A DNA stretch of 64,000 nt from Pseudovibrio sp. Ad37 (GTDB lineage Bacteria > Pseudomonadota > Alphaproteobacteria > Rhizobiales > Stappiaceae). A model generated the notes under the pieces. The model saw only the letters and a list, made by a program, of their open reading frames with translations. It was not told where the DNA came from and did no database searches. Each line of letters begins with the position of its first letter. The stretch's first letter is position 1. The stretch is taken from NCBI RefSeq assembly GCF_001623075.1, contig NZ_LMCF01000032.1:1-64000 (forward strand), given 5' to 3'. A program made the position numbers and the translations under genes. Shown piece by piece: positions 1 through 8,899 of this stretch.

Positions 1-134
1 TTATCTGTACACACGCAGCCTGAACTTGATGCAATAGCAAGGCAACTCAACCAACGACCCCGCAAGACCTTGCAATATCAAACCCCAGCTGAGAAGTTCT
101 CACAGTGTGTTGCCGCGACCAGTTGAATCCACCG
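1..134 (+). mobile_element. IS30-family insertion sequence, right end (transposase C-terminus and terminal repeat)
   Basis: An open frame enters from the left edge and stops at 124-126. Its last 41 residues include [18 protein letters not shown] and TPAEKF, the characteristic C-terminus of IS30-family DDE transposases. The stop is followed directly by TTGAATCCACC (about 123-133), which fits an IS30 terminal inverted repeat, and methyltransferase coding sequence on the other strand begins at about 135. The rest of the element lies outside the window, so its other end and target duplication cannot be checked. The family call rests on motif recall; the exact end point is accurate to a few bases. 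Confidence 0.8.
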
Positions 135-326
135 TCCATAGCCCGCAGCGTGCAGTATGCTTATCAATTTGGAAGCGCCACCGCCCACATCAATGAAGGT
201 TTCGCCAAGTTTGAGATCCTGGGTGATGAGCTGATAGGACAGTGTTGGCTGGGTTTCATACCAGGTCAGATACTCTTCTTCACGAGCATCATAAACCGCA
301 TTCCAGTGCGCGACTTTCTCGTTCAT
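135..326 (-). pseudogene. SAM-dependent methyltransferase, N-terminal fragment cut by IS30
   Basis: Reading from ATG at 326, the frame gives MNEKVAHWNAVYDAREEEY, then LKLGETFIDVGGGASKLI, which contains the glycine-rich motif I of class I methyltransferases (FIDVGGGAS). Similarity ends around LHAAGYG, exactly where the insertion sequence starts. The frame then runs on through about 20 meaningless residues to a stop at 78-80 inside the element. Normal family members have about 200 residues, so only the first third remains, without the rest of the Rossmann fold. It is almost certainly inactive. The substrate cannot be deduced. Confidence 0.8.
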
Positions 327-595
327 CTCAGGCCTCGTTTATGCAACACGGCTTATATGGAAGTAGCCGGCTAAGAAAGCAATATATAATTTAGATGACT
401 CTAAACTACAATCAATGGACTGCGCGAATGACCTTGCGTCCGGCTCTGATCCGCTAGGAGTTTAAGCGATTTTGCAGTGTTGGCGCAGCTACGTTTTTAC
501 GATGCGGACAAGCCCATGTTGCCTGTTAAAGGCCTGTTCTGGTCTTTGGTTGATCCTAGTCTATGACAGTTGCGCAAAGAACCAAGGATCAGCCA

Positions 596-1519
596 ATGCC
601 TGAGAGGAAGAAGCTCGGTAATAATCTGGACAAGGTTGAAGTACGGCCCGTGGAGTTTGAGTGTCACGGTGAAGTCTTGCATGGAGATCTCTACCTCCCG
701 AAAAAAAGACCGCCCAACGGCAAGCTTCCCGGGGTTGTGGTCACTGGAGCATGGACTTCGGTGAAAGAGCAGATGGCTGGTCTTTACGCCTCTGAGCTTG
801 CCATGCGTGGCTTTGTAGCGCTGGCTTTCGATTTTCGGGGTTGGGGTCTTTCTGCACATGATGGCAAAACCAAGTATCTGGAAGACCCTGTCCGCAAGAC
901 GGATGATATTCGCGCGGCTATTGATTTCATGGGACGATGCCCGGATGTGAATCCGGACAGGATTTGCGGATTGGGGATTTGTGCTTCAGCAGGGTACATG
1001 AGCGCTGCAACAGGTGGAAACCGGCACGTTCACTCACTGGCACTTGTTGCTCCATGGCTTCATAATTCGGAAATTATCTCAGAGGTTTACGGCGGTGTGG
1101 AAGGCGTCAGCAATTTGATGAAGGTGGGCCGCGATGCGCTGACCCATGATGAGCTGCGCTACATCGTAGCCGCGAGTAAAGTTGATGACACCGCACTGAT
1201 GTTTGACGTGGAGTACTACACTGAGGAAGACCGCGGTCTAATCCCGGAGTTTGACAACAAGTTCAATCTGGCCTCGTGGGAAGCATGGCTGACGTTTGAT
1301 GGTGTGCACACGGCGGACAAGCAAAATCAACCAACCCTGATTGTGCACAGTGAGGCTGCCGCGATCCCCAAAGGTGCCAAGGAGTTTGCGCGGCGTATGG
1401 GTGATCGGGCGACCACGTTGTGGTTTGAGGATGTCAGCCAGTTTGACTTTTATGACAAGACCCAACCCATTGATCGGGCTTTGGAAGCTGTCGCTGAACA
1501 CTTCCTTTCCACGCTTTGA
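596..1519 (+). CDS. alpha/beta hydrolase (dienelactone-hydrolase-like)
   Basis: A 307-residue protein with an alpha/beta-hydrolase fold. The early part has LPGVVVTGAW and FDFRGWGLS (oxyanion and strand regions). The nucleophile elbow is GICASAGY, so the probable nucleophile is Ser in a C-x-S-x-G variant. Near the C-terminus the stretch HSEAAAIPKGAKEF is followed by SQFDFYD, where a catalytic His would normally be expected; a different triad geometry is possible. The ATG at 596 is chosen because AAGGA lies 7 bases upstream; an in-frame ATG at 563 lacks a ribosome site. First gene of an apparent operon with the SnoaL-fold and SDR genes. Substrate unknown. Confidence 0.8.
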   Translation: MPERKKLGNNLDKVEVRPVEFECHGEVLHGDLYLPKKRPPNGKLPGVVVTGAWTSVKEQMAGLYASELAMRGFVALAFDFRGWGLSAHDGKTKYLEDPVRKTDDIRAAIDFMGRCPDVNPDRICGLGICASAGYMSAATGGNRHVHSLALVAPWLHNSEIISEVYGGVEGVSNLMKVGRDALTHDELRYIVAASKVDDTALMFDVEYYTEEDRGLIPEFDNKFNLASWEAWLTFDGVHTADKQNQPTLIVHSEAAAIPKGAKEFARRMGDRATTLWFEDVSQFDFYDKTQPIDRALEAVAEHFLSTL

Positions 1520-1531
1520 ACAGGATCTTTG

Positions 1532-2461
1532 ATGAGCGACCCGTCCGACCTTGAAACAGCAAAAGACACCGCCGCCATAACCACGGTGCTGGAAGGCGTT
1601 GTGAACTGTTTTGATCGGGGGGATTATGAGAGCCTTGGCCTGCTTTATAGCGACCACGTGGAGATGGATTACAGCTCGCTGCTTGGTGGCACAGCGCATA
1701 AGAAGACACGGGAACAACAGTTGATGGACTGGGCAGAGCTGCTGCCGGGGTTCGATCTGATGCGCCATTCTCTCAATGATTTCAATATCCGCATCGAGGA
1801 AGGCATCGCCAACGCCTCGTGCTCGGTTGCGGAGCAGCTGTATGTTGGTGACAAGGTTTGGGAGGTCGAGGGCCTCTATCAGTTCCGCCTGCATAAGCGC
1901 AGTAATCACTGGCGTATCTTCAAGCATAGTTTTGTGCTGAAGAGTGAGAATGGCAATGGCGATATATTGGAGACAGCCAAGAGCAGAGCCAAAGCTCATC
2001 CACCTGCTTTCCTGAAACGACGCAAGGCGCAAGCTGCTGTCGTTAAATTCCTTAAAGCCTTGGAAAATAAGGATATGGAGGCGCTTGCCGATGTCTGGTC
2101 GGAAAAGGCAGTGCAAGATATGCCCTACTCGCCTGATGGCTTTCCGGATGTGGTGGAAGGCAAGGCCAACCTGATCAAGCACTACAGCGCGTGGCCGGAA
2201 AATGCCGGAGAAGCGGATTTCACCTCCAATCTGAAATTCTACCCGATGATGTCGCCTGAATGGGTCTTTGCGGAGTTTACGGGGGAGGTCGAGATTCTGA
2301 CTACAGGACGGGAATACAACCAGATTTATGGCGGCTTGTTCCACGTACCTCATGGCAAAATTCAGTATTATCGCGAGTACTTTAATCCAGAACCCTTCCG
2401 CTTTGCCTACGACTTTGATGAGGGAAAAGACCCAGATCATTTTCTGATTGGTGAACCTTGA
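1532..2461 (+). CDS. tandem SnoaL/NTF2-like domain protein
   Basis: A 309-residue protein that appears to contain two SnoaL-like (NTF2 superfamily) domains. The first, about residues 10-135, carries VVNCFDRGDYESLGLLYSDH and the strand-rich WEVEGLYQF and HWRIFKHSF segments. The second, about 165-300, carries VVKFLKALENKDMEALADVW and FAEFTGEVEI. SnoaL-type domains form small-molecule pockets used by cyclases, isomerases and dehydratases, but no catalytic residue can be assigned here. ATG 1532 has AGGA a few bases upstream and lies 12 bases after the hydrolase stop, indicating cotranscription. A duplicated domain in one chain suggests an internal pseudo-dimer. Confidence 0.75.
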   Translation: MSDPSDLETAKDTAAITTVLEGVVNCFDRGDYESLGLLYSDHVEMDYSSLLGGTAHKKTREQQLMDWAELLPGFDLMRHSLNDFNIRIEEGIANASCSVAEQLYVGDKVWEVEGLYQFRLHKRSNHWRIFKHSFVLKSENGNGDILETAKSRAKAHPPAFLKRRKAQAAVVKFLKALENKDMEALADVWSEKAVQDMPYSPDGFPDVVEGKANLIKHYSAWPENAGEADFTSNLKFYPMMSPEWVFAEFTGEVEILTTGREYNQIYGGLFHVPHGKIQYYREYFNPEPFRFAYDFDEGKDPDHFLIGEP

Positions 2462-2531
2462 TGGTAATATGAAAATGAATTACTTATTTAATTCCAAGTG
2501 AATGTTGGTGTGAACTGAACAGAGGTGCCAG

Positions 2532-3179
2532 ATGGCCAGACGTGCGTTGATTACCGGTGGTAACAGGGGCATTGGGTATGCCATCGCGAAAGGACTGAAA
2601 AAAGAAGGCCTTGAGGTCATTATTGGCTCGCGGAATGCGGAGGCTGCCAAGCAGCTTGACTGCGGGCATGTGCATCTGGACGTGGCAGACTTGCGATCCA
2701 TCGAGCAAGCCTTTGATGATATTGGAATTATTGATGTTTTGGTGAACAACGCGGGAGTGCTCTATGAAGAGCCAATGCTGGAAAACCCTGCACAGTTTGA
2801 ACAAAGCATGCAGGTGATGGTGCATGGTCCCTATCACCTGATCCGTCGCGCTGCTCCAGCTATGATCGACAGGCAATACGGGCGCATTGTGAACATGAGC
2901 TCCAACTGGGGGTCTTTCACTGAAGGATTAGCTGGCCCCGGCGCTTATGGGGTGGCTAAAGCAGCGCTCAATGCCTTAACCCTTGCGCTTTCACGCGAAC
3001 TGCCGTCCTGCGTAAAGATCAACTCCATGTGCCCTGGATGGGTCGCAACCCGAATGGGCGGCGAAACTGCGCCACGGACACCGGAGCAAGGTGCCGAAAC
3101 TGGGATATGGCTGGCCACACTGCCAGAAGCCGGACCAAACGGCGGCTTCTTCAGCGACTATCACCCGATGGGGTGGTAG
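2532..3179 (+). CDS. short-chain dehydrogenase/reductase
   Basis: A classical SDR of 215 residues. It has the cofactor motif TGGNRGIG (about residue 8), an acidic LDVAD, the structural NNAGV motif (about 70), MSS-N as the catalytic Ser region (about 120), and YGVAK as the catalytic Tyr-Lys pair. It ends with GW rather than a long C-terminal extension, giving a compact form similar to carbonyl-reductase-like SDRs. It starts 70 bases after the SnoaL-like gene in the same direction and probably completes a three-gene operon. Substrate unknown; NADP preference is suggested by GSRN after the second strand. Confidence 0.85.
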   Translation: MARRALITGGNRGIGYAIAKGLKKEGLEVIIGSRNAEAAKQLDCGHVHLDVADLRSIEQAFDDIGIIDVLVNNAGVLYEEPMLENPAQFEQSMQVMVHGPYHLIRRAAPAMIDRQYGRIVNMSSNWGSFTEGLAGPGAYGVAKAALNALTLALSRELPSCVKINSMCPGWVATRMGGETAPRTPEQGAETGIWLATLPEAGPNGGFFSDYHPMGW

Positions 3180-3205
3180 AAAACTACATTTGCCAAAGAG
3201 CTACC

Positions 3206-4201
3206 CTACTCCGCAGGCATAAGCTTCTTTGCCTCTGTCTCTCCTTGCTTGGACATAAGCTGTTCAAAGAATTGGATTGTTTTGACCAGGCCCTCGCGCA
3301 GCTCTGTGGTTGGGCGCCAGCCCAGATAATCCCGGGCGCGGGTGATGTCAGGTTTGCGCTGGAGCGGATCATCCTGAGGTAGAGGCTCCCTGATGATCCG
3401 GGATTTGGACCCGGTTAGCTCCAGCACAAGCTCTGCGAGTTGCTTGATGGTGAATTCCTTGGGATTGCCGATGTTGACCGGCATGGAAATGTGGTCTGGC
3501 GCGTTCATCAGTTTGATCATCCCGTCCACCAGATCATCGCGGTAACAGAAAGAACGGGTTTGCATGCCGTCGCCGTACAGTGTGATCGGCTTGGTCGTCA
3601 GTGCTTGCATGATGAAGTTGGAAACCACGCGCCCGTCATTAGGGTGCATGCGTGGGCCATAGGTGTTGAAGATCCGCATAACCCTAATGTTGATGTTGTT
3701 CTGGCGGTAGTAGTCGTAAAACAGCGTCTCTGCGCAGCGTTTTCCCTCGTCATAACAAGAGCGTACTCCAATGGGGTTCACGTTGCCCCAGTACTCTTCT
3801 GGTTGCGGGTGAACCTGCGGGTCGCCATATATTTCTGAAGTGGAAGCTTGCAGGATCTTAGCCTTAATCCGCTTTGCCAGCCCCAGCATATTGATGGCAC
3901 CGAGCACGCTGGTCTTGGTGGTCTGCACAGGGTCAAACTGATAGTGAACGGGAGAAGCCGGACACGCCAGATTATAAATTTCATCGACCTCAACAAACAG
4001 TGGCTGGCACACATCGTGTCGTAAAAGCTCAAACCGTTTGTGGTCCAGCAGGTGTTCCACATTCATGCGGGTGCCAGTGAAGAAGTTATCGAGGCACAGC
4101 ACTTCGTGGCCCGCCTCCAAAAGTGTCTCACTGAGATAAGAGCCCAGAAAGCCTGAACCTCCTGTCACAAGAATTCTGCGCCGATCATCAAGTGAGAACA
4201 T
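3206..4201 (-). CDS. UDP-glucuronate decarboxylase-like NAD-dependent epimerase/dehydratase
   Basis: A 331-residue extended SDR. Sequence features are the Rossmann motif [12 protein letters not shown] at the start, CLDNFFTG binding the cofactor ribose, [15 protein letters not shown], the catalytic Ser/Thr in [10 protein letters not shown], and YDEGKR carrying the Tyr-x-x-x-Lys pair. [17 protein letters not shown] and [16 protein letters not shown] are hallmarks of UDP-xylose synthase (UDP-glucuronate decarboxylase) rather than GalE. It would turn UDP-glucuronate into UDP-xylose for envelope or exopolysaccharide. The ATG at 4201 is preferred over an upstream TTG at 4225. It converges with the SDR gene and stands alone. 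No glycosyltransferase neighbours are present. Confidence 0.85.
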   Translation of the reverse strand: MFSLDDRRRILVTGGSGFLGSYLSETLLEAGHEVLCLDNFFTGTRMNVEHLLDHKRFELLRHDVCQPLFVEVDEIYNLACPASPVHYQFDPVQTTKTSVLGAINMLGLAKRIKAKILQASTSEIYGDPQVHPQPEEYWGNVNPIGVRSCYDEGKRCAETLFYDYYRQNNINIRVMRIFNTYGPRMHPNDGRVVSNFIMQALTTKPITLYGDGMQTRSFCYRDDLVDGMIKLMNAPDHISMPVNIGNPKEFTIKQLAELVLELTGSKSRIIREPLPQDDPLQRKPDITRARDYLGWRPTTELREGLVKTIQFFEQLMSKQGETEAKKLMPAE

Positions 4202-4491
4202 GAGGCCAATCCGCAATACCGCCAAAGATTGGAAAAGCCTATCAGCCTGCCTTCTGACGTAAATATTGAAAAACCTCTCCCGAAAATTGGGCCCCGATAA
4301 ATTGCAATGTTTTCAACGGTATGAAAGCTCACAGGTGTTTGTTGAGCAAAATTCAAATAAATGTGCTGGTTGAAGGTTTGCTCACAGCGGCATGGCTGTT
4401 AGCATTACCCGTAGATCTTCTCACGCCTCGCGCGGCTTCTCTGTTCCCCAAATTTGAGAGGTTCACGCCAACAGCTTGTTGCAGGGCCTTA

Positions 4492-5688
4492 ATGTCTTCC
4501 TCCCTTTCAGCTAGTGCGACCAGCGCTGGTATTCTTTCTGCTTTTGTTGGGTTTGCCAGTTCATTTGCCATTGTGTTGCATGGATTGAGCGGTGTTGGTG
4601 CAAGCGCGGAACAAGCCACCTCTGGCCTTATGGCACTTGCCATCGCCATGGGGATTTGCGGTATCGGCTTCAGCTTGTGGAAGCGTGTTCCCATTTCCGT
4701 CGCCTGGTCCACACCCAGTGCCGCGTTGTTGGCGACCTCCGGTCTTCCAGAAGGCGGATTTGCAGCAGCTGTCGGTGCTTTTGTGTTTGCAGGTGTACTT
4801 GTGGTCATAACTGGGCTTTGGAAGCCCCTGGGCCGCATTGTTGGCCTGATCCCGGTTACTCTGGCCCAAGCCATACTGGCAGGTGTCATTCTGCCGCTAT
4901 GTCTCGTTCCCTTTGAGGCGGTGGCTGAGATCCCAGCTCTAGCTTTGCCTGTTGTATTGGCATGGTTTGTTGCGGGACAGATCAACAAGTTACTGGCCGT
5001 TCCTGCGGCGCTTTTAGCGTTCCTTGTTGTGCTTTATTTCCATGCAGATACCTCCAGCCTTAGCTGGCTGAAACTGGTGCAAGCTCCCGTGTTCGTCATG
5101 CCGGAGTTCTCACTCTCTGCTTTGATTGGGATTGGAATACCGATCTACATCGTGACGATGGCCTCCCAGAATATTCCGGGTGTCTCGATCCTGCGTTCCT
5201 TTGGGTATCAACCTGTTCCCGGACCACTGTTCAGTTGGACAGGCGTTGGTTCAGTCCTCAGCGCACCATTTGGTGGGCACGGGATCAGCCTTGCTGCCAT
5301 CACAGCTGCCATATGTGCCAATGAAGATGCTCACAAAGACCCTGCAAAGCGGTATTGGGCCGCAGTGATTGCAGGAGTTGTCTATATCATCTTCGGCATC
5401 TTTTCTGCCGGGTTTGTCGGTGTGGTTGAACTGGCACCGCGCATTTTGATTGGCGGAGTTGCCGGACTGGCGTTGATTGGAACACTCACCGTCTCGGTTC
5501 AGGGCATGCTGAAAGACGTGCCAAGTCGTGAGCCCGCCATTCTGACCTTCCTGATCACTGCGTCCGGCCTATCCTTCTTTGGCATTGGGGCAGCATTCTG
5601 GGGGCTTCTGGTCGGTATGGGGCTAATGTTCTGGATGGACTGGAAGCAGAAAGGCCTGCAGAGTGAACAGGCTACAGACAAAGCCTAG
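4492..5688 (+). CDS. BenE-family benzoate/H+ symporter-like transporter
   Basis: About 398 residues and very hydrophobic, with roughly 11-12 predicted membrane segments. SAFVGFASSFAIVLHGLSGVGAS, read in short pieces, matches the first helices of BenE proteins. The conserved ASQNIPGVSILRSFGY and FGGHGISLAAITAAIC segments match the nucleobase-ascorbate-like core of that family. The reading frame is open back to 4321, but only the ATG at 4492 gives the family length and N-terminus. BenE proteins import benzoate or similar aromatic acids; no benzoate-degradation genes lie next to it, so the actual substrate is uncertain. Confidence 0.8.
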   Translation: MSSSLSASATSAGILSAFVGFASSFAIVLHGLSGVGASAEQATSGLMALAIAMGICGIGFSLWKRVPISVAWSTPSAALLATSGLPEGGFAAAVGAFVFAGVLVVITGLWKPLGRIVGLIPVTLAQAILAGVILPLCLVPFEAVAEIPALALPVVLAWFVAGQINKLLAVPAALLAFLVVLYFHADTSSLSWLKLVQAPVFVMPEFSLSALIGIGIPIYIVTMASQNIPGVSILRSFGYQPVPGPLFSWTGVGSVLSAPFGGHGISLAAITAAICANEDAHKDPAKRYWAAVIAGVVYIIFGIFSAGFVGVVELAPRILIGGVAGLALIGTLTVSVQGMLKDVPSREPAILTFLITASGLSFFGIGAAFWGLLVGMGLMFWMDWKQKGLQSEQATDKA

Positions 5689-5690
5689 GA

Positions 5691-6098
5691 TTACTCAGGG
5701 AACTTATCAAACTTCGTGACGTCTTCCAGATGATCATCCCAGCTCGCCTTGCTGGCCATGAAGATGTGCGCAGTCGGCTGGGTATCGACAGGCGTGTCCA
5801 GTGACCCGGCAGGCACAACGAGGAAGTTGTTTTCGCGGTCATGTGTCGGCACTGGAGAGCCGCATTCTTCGCAAAAGCTTCTGCGGTGCTGGGTGGACGT
5901 CACATTGTAGGACTTTATGGAATCCTCTCCACTGGTACAGGCGAAGTCTGCATCAAAGGAAAAGAGATTGGAGCCGTGAACGGAACTGCTTCCTTTGCGA
6001 CAATAGCTGCAGTGGCAGAAATAAAACTTCTTGAACGTGGCTTGAATCTGAAATTGAACGGTCCCGCACAGGCAGGAGCCTTTATGAGTTTCGCGCAT
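5691..6098 (-). CDS. GFA/CENP-V-family zinc protein
   Basis: A 135-residue protein with the zinc-binding cysteine pattern of the GFA family: SCLCG (about 8-12), FCHCSYCRKG (about 28-36) and CEECGSP (about 75-80). Members were named after glutathione-dependent formaldehyde-activating enzyme, though most have no tested activity and may act as S-hydroxymethylglutathione-related or detoxifying proteins. It converges with the BenE-like gene with 2 bases between stops. A second GFA protein lies at 58929-59354, but the two are only distantly alike. Confidence 0.85.
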   Translation of the reverse strand: MRETHKGSCLCGTVQFQIQATFKKFYFCHCSYCRKGSSSVHGSNLFSFDADFACTSGEDSIKSYNVTSTQHRRSFCEECGSPVPTHDRENNFLVVPAGSLDTPVDTQPTAHIFMASKASWDDHLEDVTKFDKFPE

Positions 6099-6174
6099 AA
6101 TGATGGCCTTGAAGGGCAGATATAATTAGTTGGAGTCGCAATGTGGCAGCGTCAATCTTCAAATGCAAAACATA

Positions 6175-6206
6175 AAAAAACGGCGGAGCATTTGCCCCGC
6201 CGTTTG
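6175..6206 (-). terminator. Rho-independent terminator of the opp operon
   Basis: On the minus strand the hairpin ACGGCGGGGCA-AA-TGCTCCGCCGT has near-perfect 11-bp arms followed by a run of seven T. It lies about 25 bases downstream of the last gene of the peptide transporter operon. Confidence 0.9.
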
Positions 6207-6229
6207 TTGTATCTAGGATACAAATTCTT

Positions 6230-7090
6230 TTAGGCTTTTGCCTCCAACGCACGACGTTCTGCGATGCGTTTGCGTTCCGCAATAGGGTCAGGGATCGGCA
6301 CCGCATTGATCAGCTCTTTGGTGTAAGGACTCTGCGGATTGTGGATCACGTCGTGTGCTTCGCCGATCTCAGCGATGTCACCAAACTCAAGAACCATGAT
6401 GCGGTTACTGATGTGCTTCACCACGCTCAGATCGTGCGCAATGAACAGCAGAGACAGACCAAGCTCTTTCTGCAGATCCATCAGCAAGTTCACCACCTGT
6501 GCCTGAACAGATACGTCGAGCGCAGAAACAGGCTCGTCGCAGATGATCAGCTTTGGATTTGTGATTAAGGCACGCGCAATACCGATACGCTGACACTGTC
6601 CGCCAGAGAACTCGTGCGGATAGCGGTTGATCATCCGTGCGGACAGACCAACTTTTTCCATCAGTTCACGCACTTGCTTCTTTACTTCATCCTTAGATGT
6701 GCTCGGATGATGCGTTTTCAGCGGTTCCGCGATGATCTGACCAGCGGTCAGGCGCGGGTTAAGCGATGCGAGAGGATCCTGAAAGATCATCTGGATTTCC
6801 TTACGGATCCCCAGCAGGCCTTTCTCGTTCATCTTCATCAGGTCGCGACCCTGCCAGAACACTTCGCCGCCCTGAGACGGGATCATACGAATGATCGCGC
6901 GGGCAAGAGTGGACTTGCCACAACCGGATTCACCAACGATGCCGAGGGTTTCACCTTCCGCCAGATCAAAGGATACACCTTTGACCGCCCGCAGAATTTC
7001 CGGCTGATGCCAAGGCAAAGCATTTTGCTTTTTGATCTTGAATTCCACCCGCATGTCGCGAACGGATAAGATTGGCTCTTTCGTGCTCAA
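6230..7090 (-). CDS. oppF: oligopeptide ABC transporter ATP-binding protein (OppF-type)
   Basis: A 286-residue ABC ATPase. It shows Walker [10 protein letters not shown], the Q-loop [14 protein letters not shown], signature [15 protein letters not shown], Walker [13 protein letters not shown] and the switch His in IAHDLSVV. The C-terminal [19 protein letters not shown] is the oligopeptide/dipeptide-transporter C-terminal region. The insert after strand 1 ([21 protein letters not shown]) marks the F-type subunit. It is the last gene of the operon, 2 bases after oppD. It pairs with OppD to energise import through OppB/OppC. Symbol given by operon role; the peptide specificity is unknown. Confidence 0.9.
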   Translation of the reverse strand: MSTKEPILSVRDMRVEFKIKKQNALPWHQPEILRAVKGVSFDLAEGETLGIVGESGCGKSTLARAIIRMIPSQGGEVFWQGRDLMKMNEKGLLGIRKEIQMIFQDPLASLNPRLTAGQIIAEPLKTHHPSTSKDEVKKQVRELMEKVGLSARMINRYPHEFSGGQCQRIGIARALITNPKLIICDEPVSALDVSVQAQVVNLLMDLQKELGLSLLFIAHDLSVVKHISNRIMVLEFGDIAEIGEAHDVIHNPQSPYTKELINAVPIPDPIAERKRIAERRALEAKA

Positions 7091-7092
7091 AA

Positions 7093-7947
7093 TCAGCCCT
7101 CCGCCATTTGGGTTTCAAAGCTGCGGTCCAGCGTAACCAGACGTTCTTCGTCCTGGTTCAGACGTGGAACGGCGCTCAGCAGACCTTGCGTGTATGGATG
7201 GCTCGGTTTGCCGAAGATATCGACAGTTGAGCCCTGCTCCATCACTTCACCCTTGTACATCACCATAGTGCGCTCACAGGAGCCTGCCACGATGCCAAGG
7301 TTATGCGTGATGAGAACAATCGCCATGTGAAACTCTTCCTGAAGTTCCACCAGTAGATCCATAATACGCGCCTGAACGGTCACATCCAGTGCGGTTGTCG
7401 GTTCATCTGCAATCAGCAGCTTTGGACGACACAGTAAAGACATTGCGATCATCACACGCTGGCGCATACCACCGGAGAACTCATGCGGGTAAAGATGAAT
7501 GCGGTTTTTTGCATTCGGGATCTTCACCGCTTCGAGCATCCGCACACATTCAGCAATCGCATCTTTCTTCTTCATGCGCTTGCCGTTTGGCGAGTTGTAA
7601 ATGAGCGTCTCAGCCATCTGGTCCGAGATGCGCAAATACGGGTTCAGGGAGGTCATTGGGTCCTGAAAGATCATCGCGATCTCGTTGGAGCGAAGCTTGT
7701 TCATCTCCTCATGAGAAAGCCCGATGATTTCCTGTCCCTGGTACTTAATCGACCCGGAGACCTGCGCGTTGTGAGGCAGAAGCCCCATGGTCGCGAAGGC
7801 CGTCTGGCTTTTACCAGAGCCGGATTCACCCACGATCGCGAGGGTCTCGCCCTTGTCGATCTGCAGGTTTACGTTTCTTACGGCTTCTACTACTCCGTCC
7901 GGAGTGTCGTAGGTGATCCGTAGATTTTGGATATCCAAGAGTGCCAC
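7093..7947 (-). CDS. oppD: oligopeptide ABC transporter ATP-binding protein (OppD-type)
   Basis: A 284-residue ABC ATPase. It has Walker [10 protein letters not shown] (Gln-Thr instead of the usual Thr after Lys-Ser), Q-loop [14 protein letters not shown], signature [15 protein letters not shown], Walker [15 protein letters not shown], and the H-loop ITHNLGIVA. The [17 protein letters not shown] segment is the OppD C-terminal motif. It lies 11 bases after oppC and 2 bases before oppF, so translation is probably coupled. Confidence 0.9.
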   Translation of the reverse strand: MALLDIQNLRITYDTPDGVVEAVRNVNLQIDKGETLAIVGESGSGKSQTAFATMGLLPHNAQVSGSIKYQGQEIIGLSHEEMNKLRSNEIAMIFQDPMTSLNPYLRISDQMAETLIYNSPNGKRMKKKDAIAECVRMLEAVKIPNAKNRIHLYPHEFSGGMRQRVMIAMSLLCRPKLLIADEPTTALDVTVQARIMDLLVELQEEFHMAIVLITHNLGIVAGSCERTMVMYKGEVMEQGSTVDIFGKPSHPYTQGLLSAVPRLNQDEERLVTLDRSFETQMAEG

Positions 7948-7958
7948 GATTTCACCTC

Positions 7959-8888
7959 CTACCGGTCTTTAGGGTCAAGCGCATCGCGCAGACCGTCGCC
8001 GATAAAGAAAAAGCTGAACAGAGTGATGATGAAGAAGAACATTGGGAATGCCAGCTGCCACAACGTGCCATATTGCATTGCTCCAGCGCCCTCAGCAATC
8101 ATCGCACCCCAGCTGGTGTTAGGCTCCTGAACACCCAGACCAAGGAACGAAATGAAGCTCTCGGTCAGGATCATCTGTGGGACCAGTAGGGTTGAGTACA
8201 CAACCACAACACCCAACAGGTTCGGGACGATATGGCGAAGGATGATCGTGATTGGCTTCACGCCAGTCGCGACTGCAGCTTCAACAAACTCTTTGTTTTT
8301 GAGAGTAAGAGTCTGTCCACGTGCGATACGAGACATATCGAGCCAGGAGATCAAGCCGATACCCACGAATAGCATGAAGATTGAACGTCCGAAGACAACC
8401 AGCAGCAGGATCAGAACGAACATGTAAGGAATTGACTGCAGAATATCGACGATACGCATCATCACGTTGTCGACTTTACCGCCGGTGTAGCCAGCAATTG
8501 CACCGTACAATGTACCAACGACCACAGCAATCAAGGCACCAACGATACCCACCATCAGTGAGACCTGTGTTCCTTGGACCACGCGAGCGAACAGATCGCG
8601 TCCAAGTTGATCTGTACCAAAATAGTGACCGTTTTCTATGCTTGGCGCACCGAGCTCAGCGATCTGTCCCAGAATGCCCCAATCGATCTCTTCGTTGGAC
8701 CAGGCAGTAATCATGTGACCGAAGATTGAGAACAACAACACGGCGCACAAAATAATCAGGCTGACTACTGCAGCCTTGTTTTTGAGAAAGCGGCGGCGGG
8801 CATCCGCAAAGAGAGAACGCCCTTGCACTTCTTCTTGAACAGCCAGATTGTCTGCCAACTGCTCCATTTTTTGAACATCTACCATCAT
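7959..8888 (-). CDS. oppC: oligopeptide ABC transporter permease (OppC-type)
   Basis: A 309-residue inner-membrane permease with an extended N-terminus, one early membrane helix (AAVVSLIILCAVLLFSIFG), the YFGTDQLGRDLFARV motif typical of OppC/DppC, and the cytoplasmic EAA-like loop EAAVATGVKPITIILRHIVPN that contacts the ATPases. The C-terminal LRDALDPKDR is also typical. Transcribed between oppB and oppD with gaps of 11 bases on each side. Confidence 0.9.
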   Translation of the reverse strand: MMVDVQKMEQLADNLAVQEEVQGRSLFADARRRFLKNKAAVVSLIILCAVLLFSIFGHMITAWSNEEIDWGILGQIAELGAPSIENGHYFGTDQLGRDLFARVVQGTQVSLMVGIVGALIAVVVGTLYGAIAGYTGGKVDNVMMRIVDILQSIPYMFVLILLLVVFGRSIFMLFVGIGLISWLDMSRIARGQTLTLKNKEFVEAAVATGVKPITIILRHIVPNLLGVVVVYSTLLVPQMILTESFISFLGLGVQEPNTSWGAMIAEGAGAMQYGTLWQLAFPMFFFIITLFSFFFIGDGLRDALDPKDR

Positions 8889-8899
8889 GTGCTCAGCCC

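Noticed and set aside
1238-2440. A 400-codon minus-strand frame
   Set aside because: It lies opposite the hydrolase and SnoaL-like genes, both of which have clear motifs; it is their antisense shadow.
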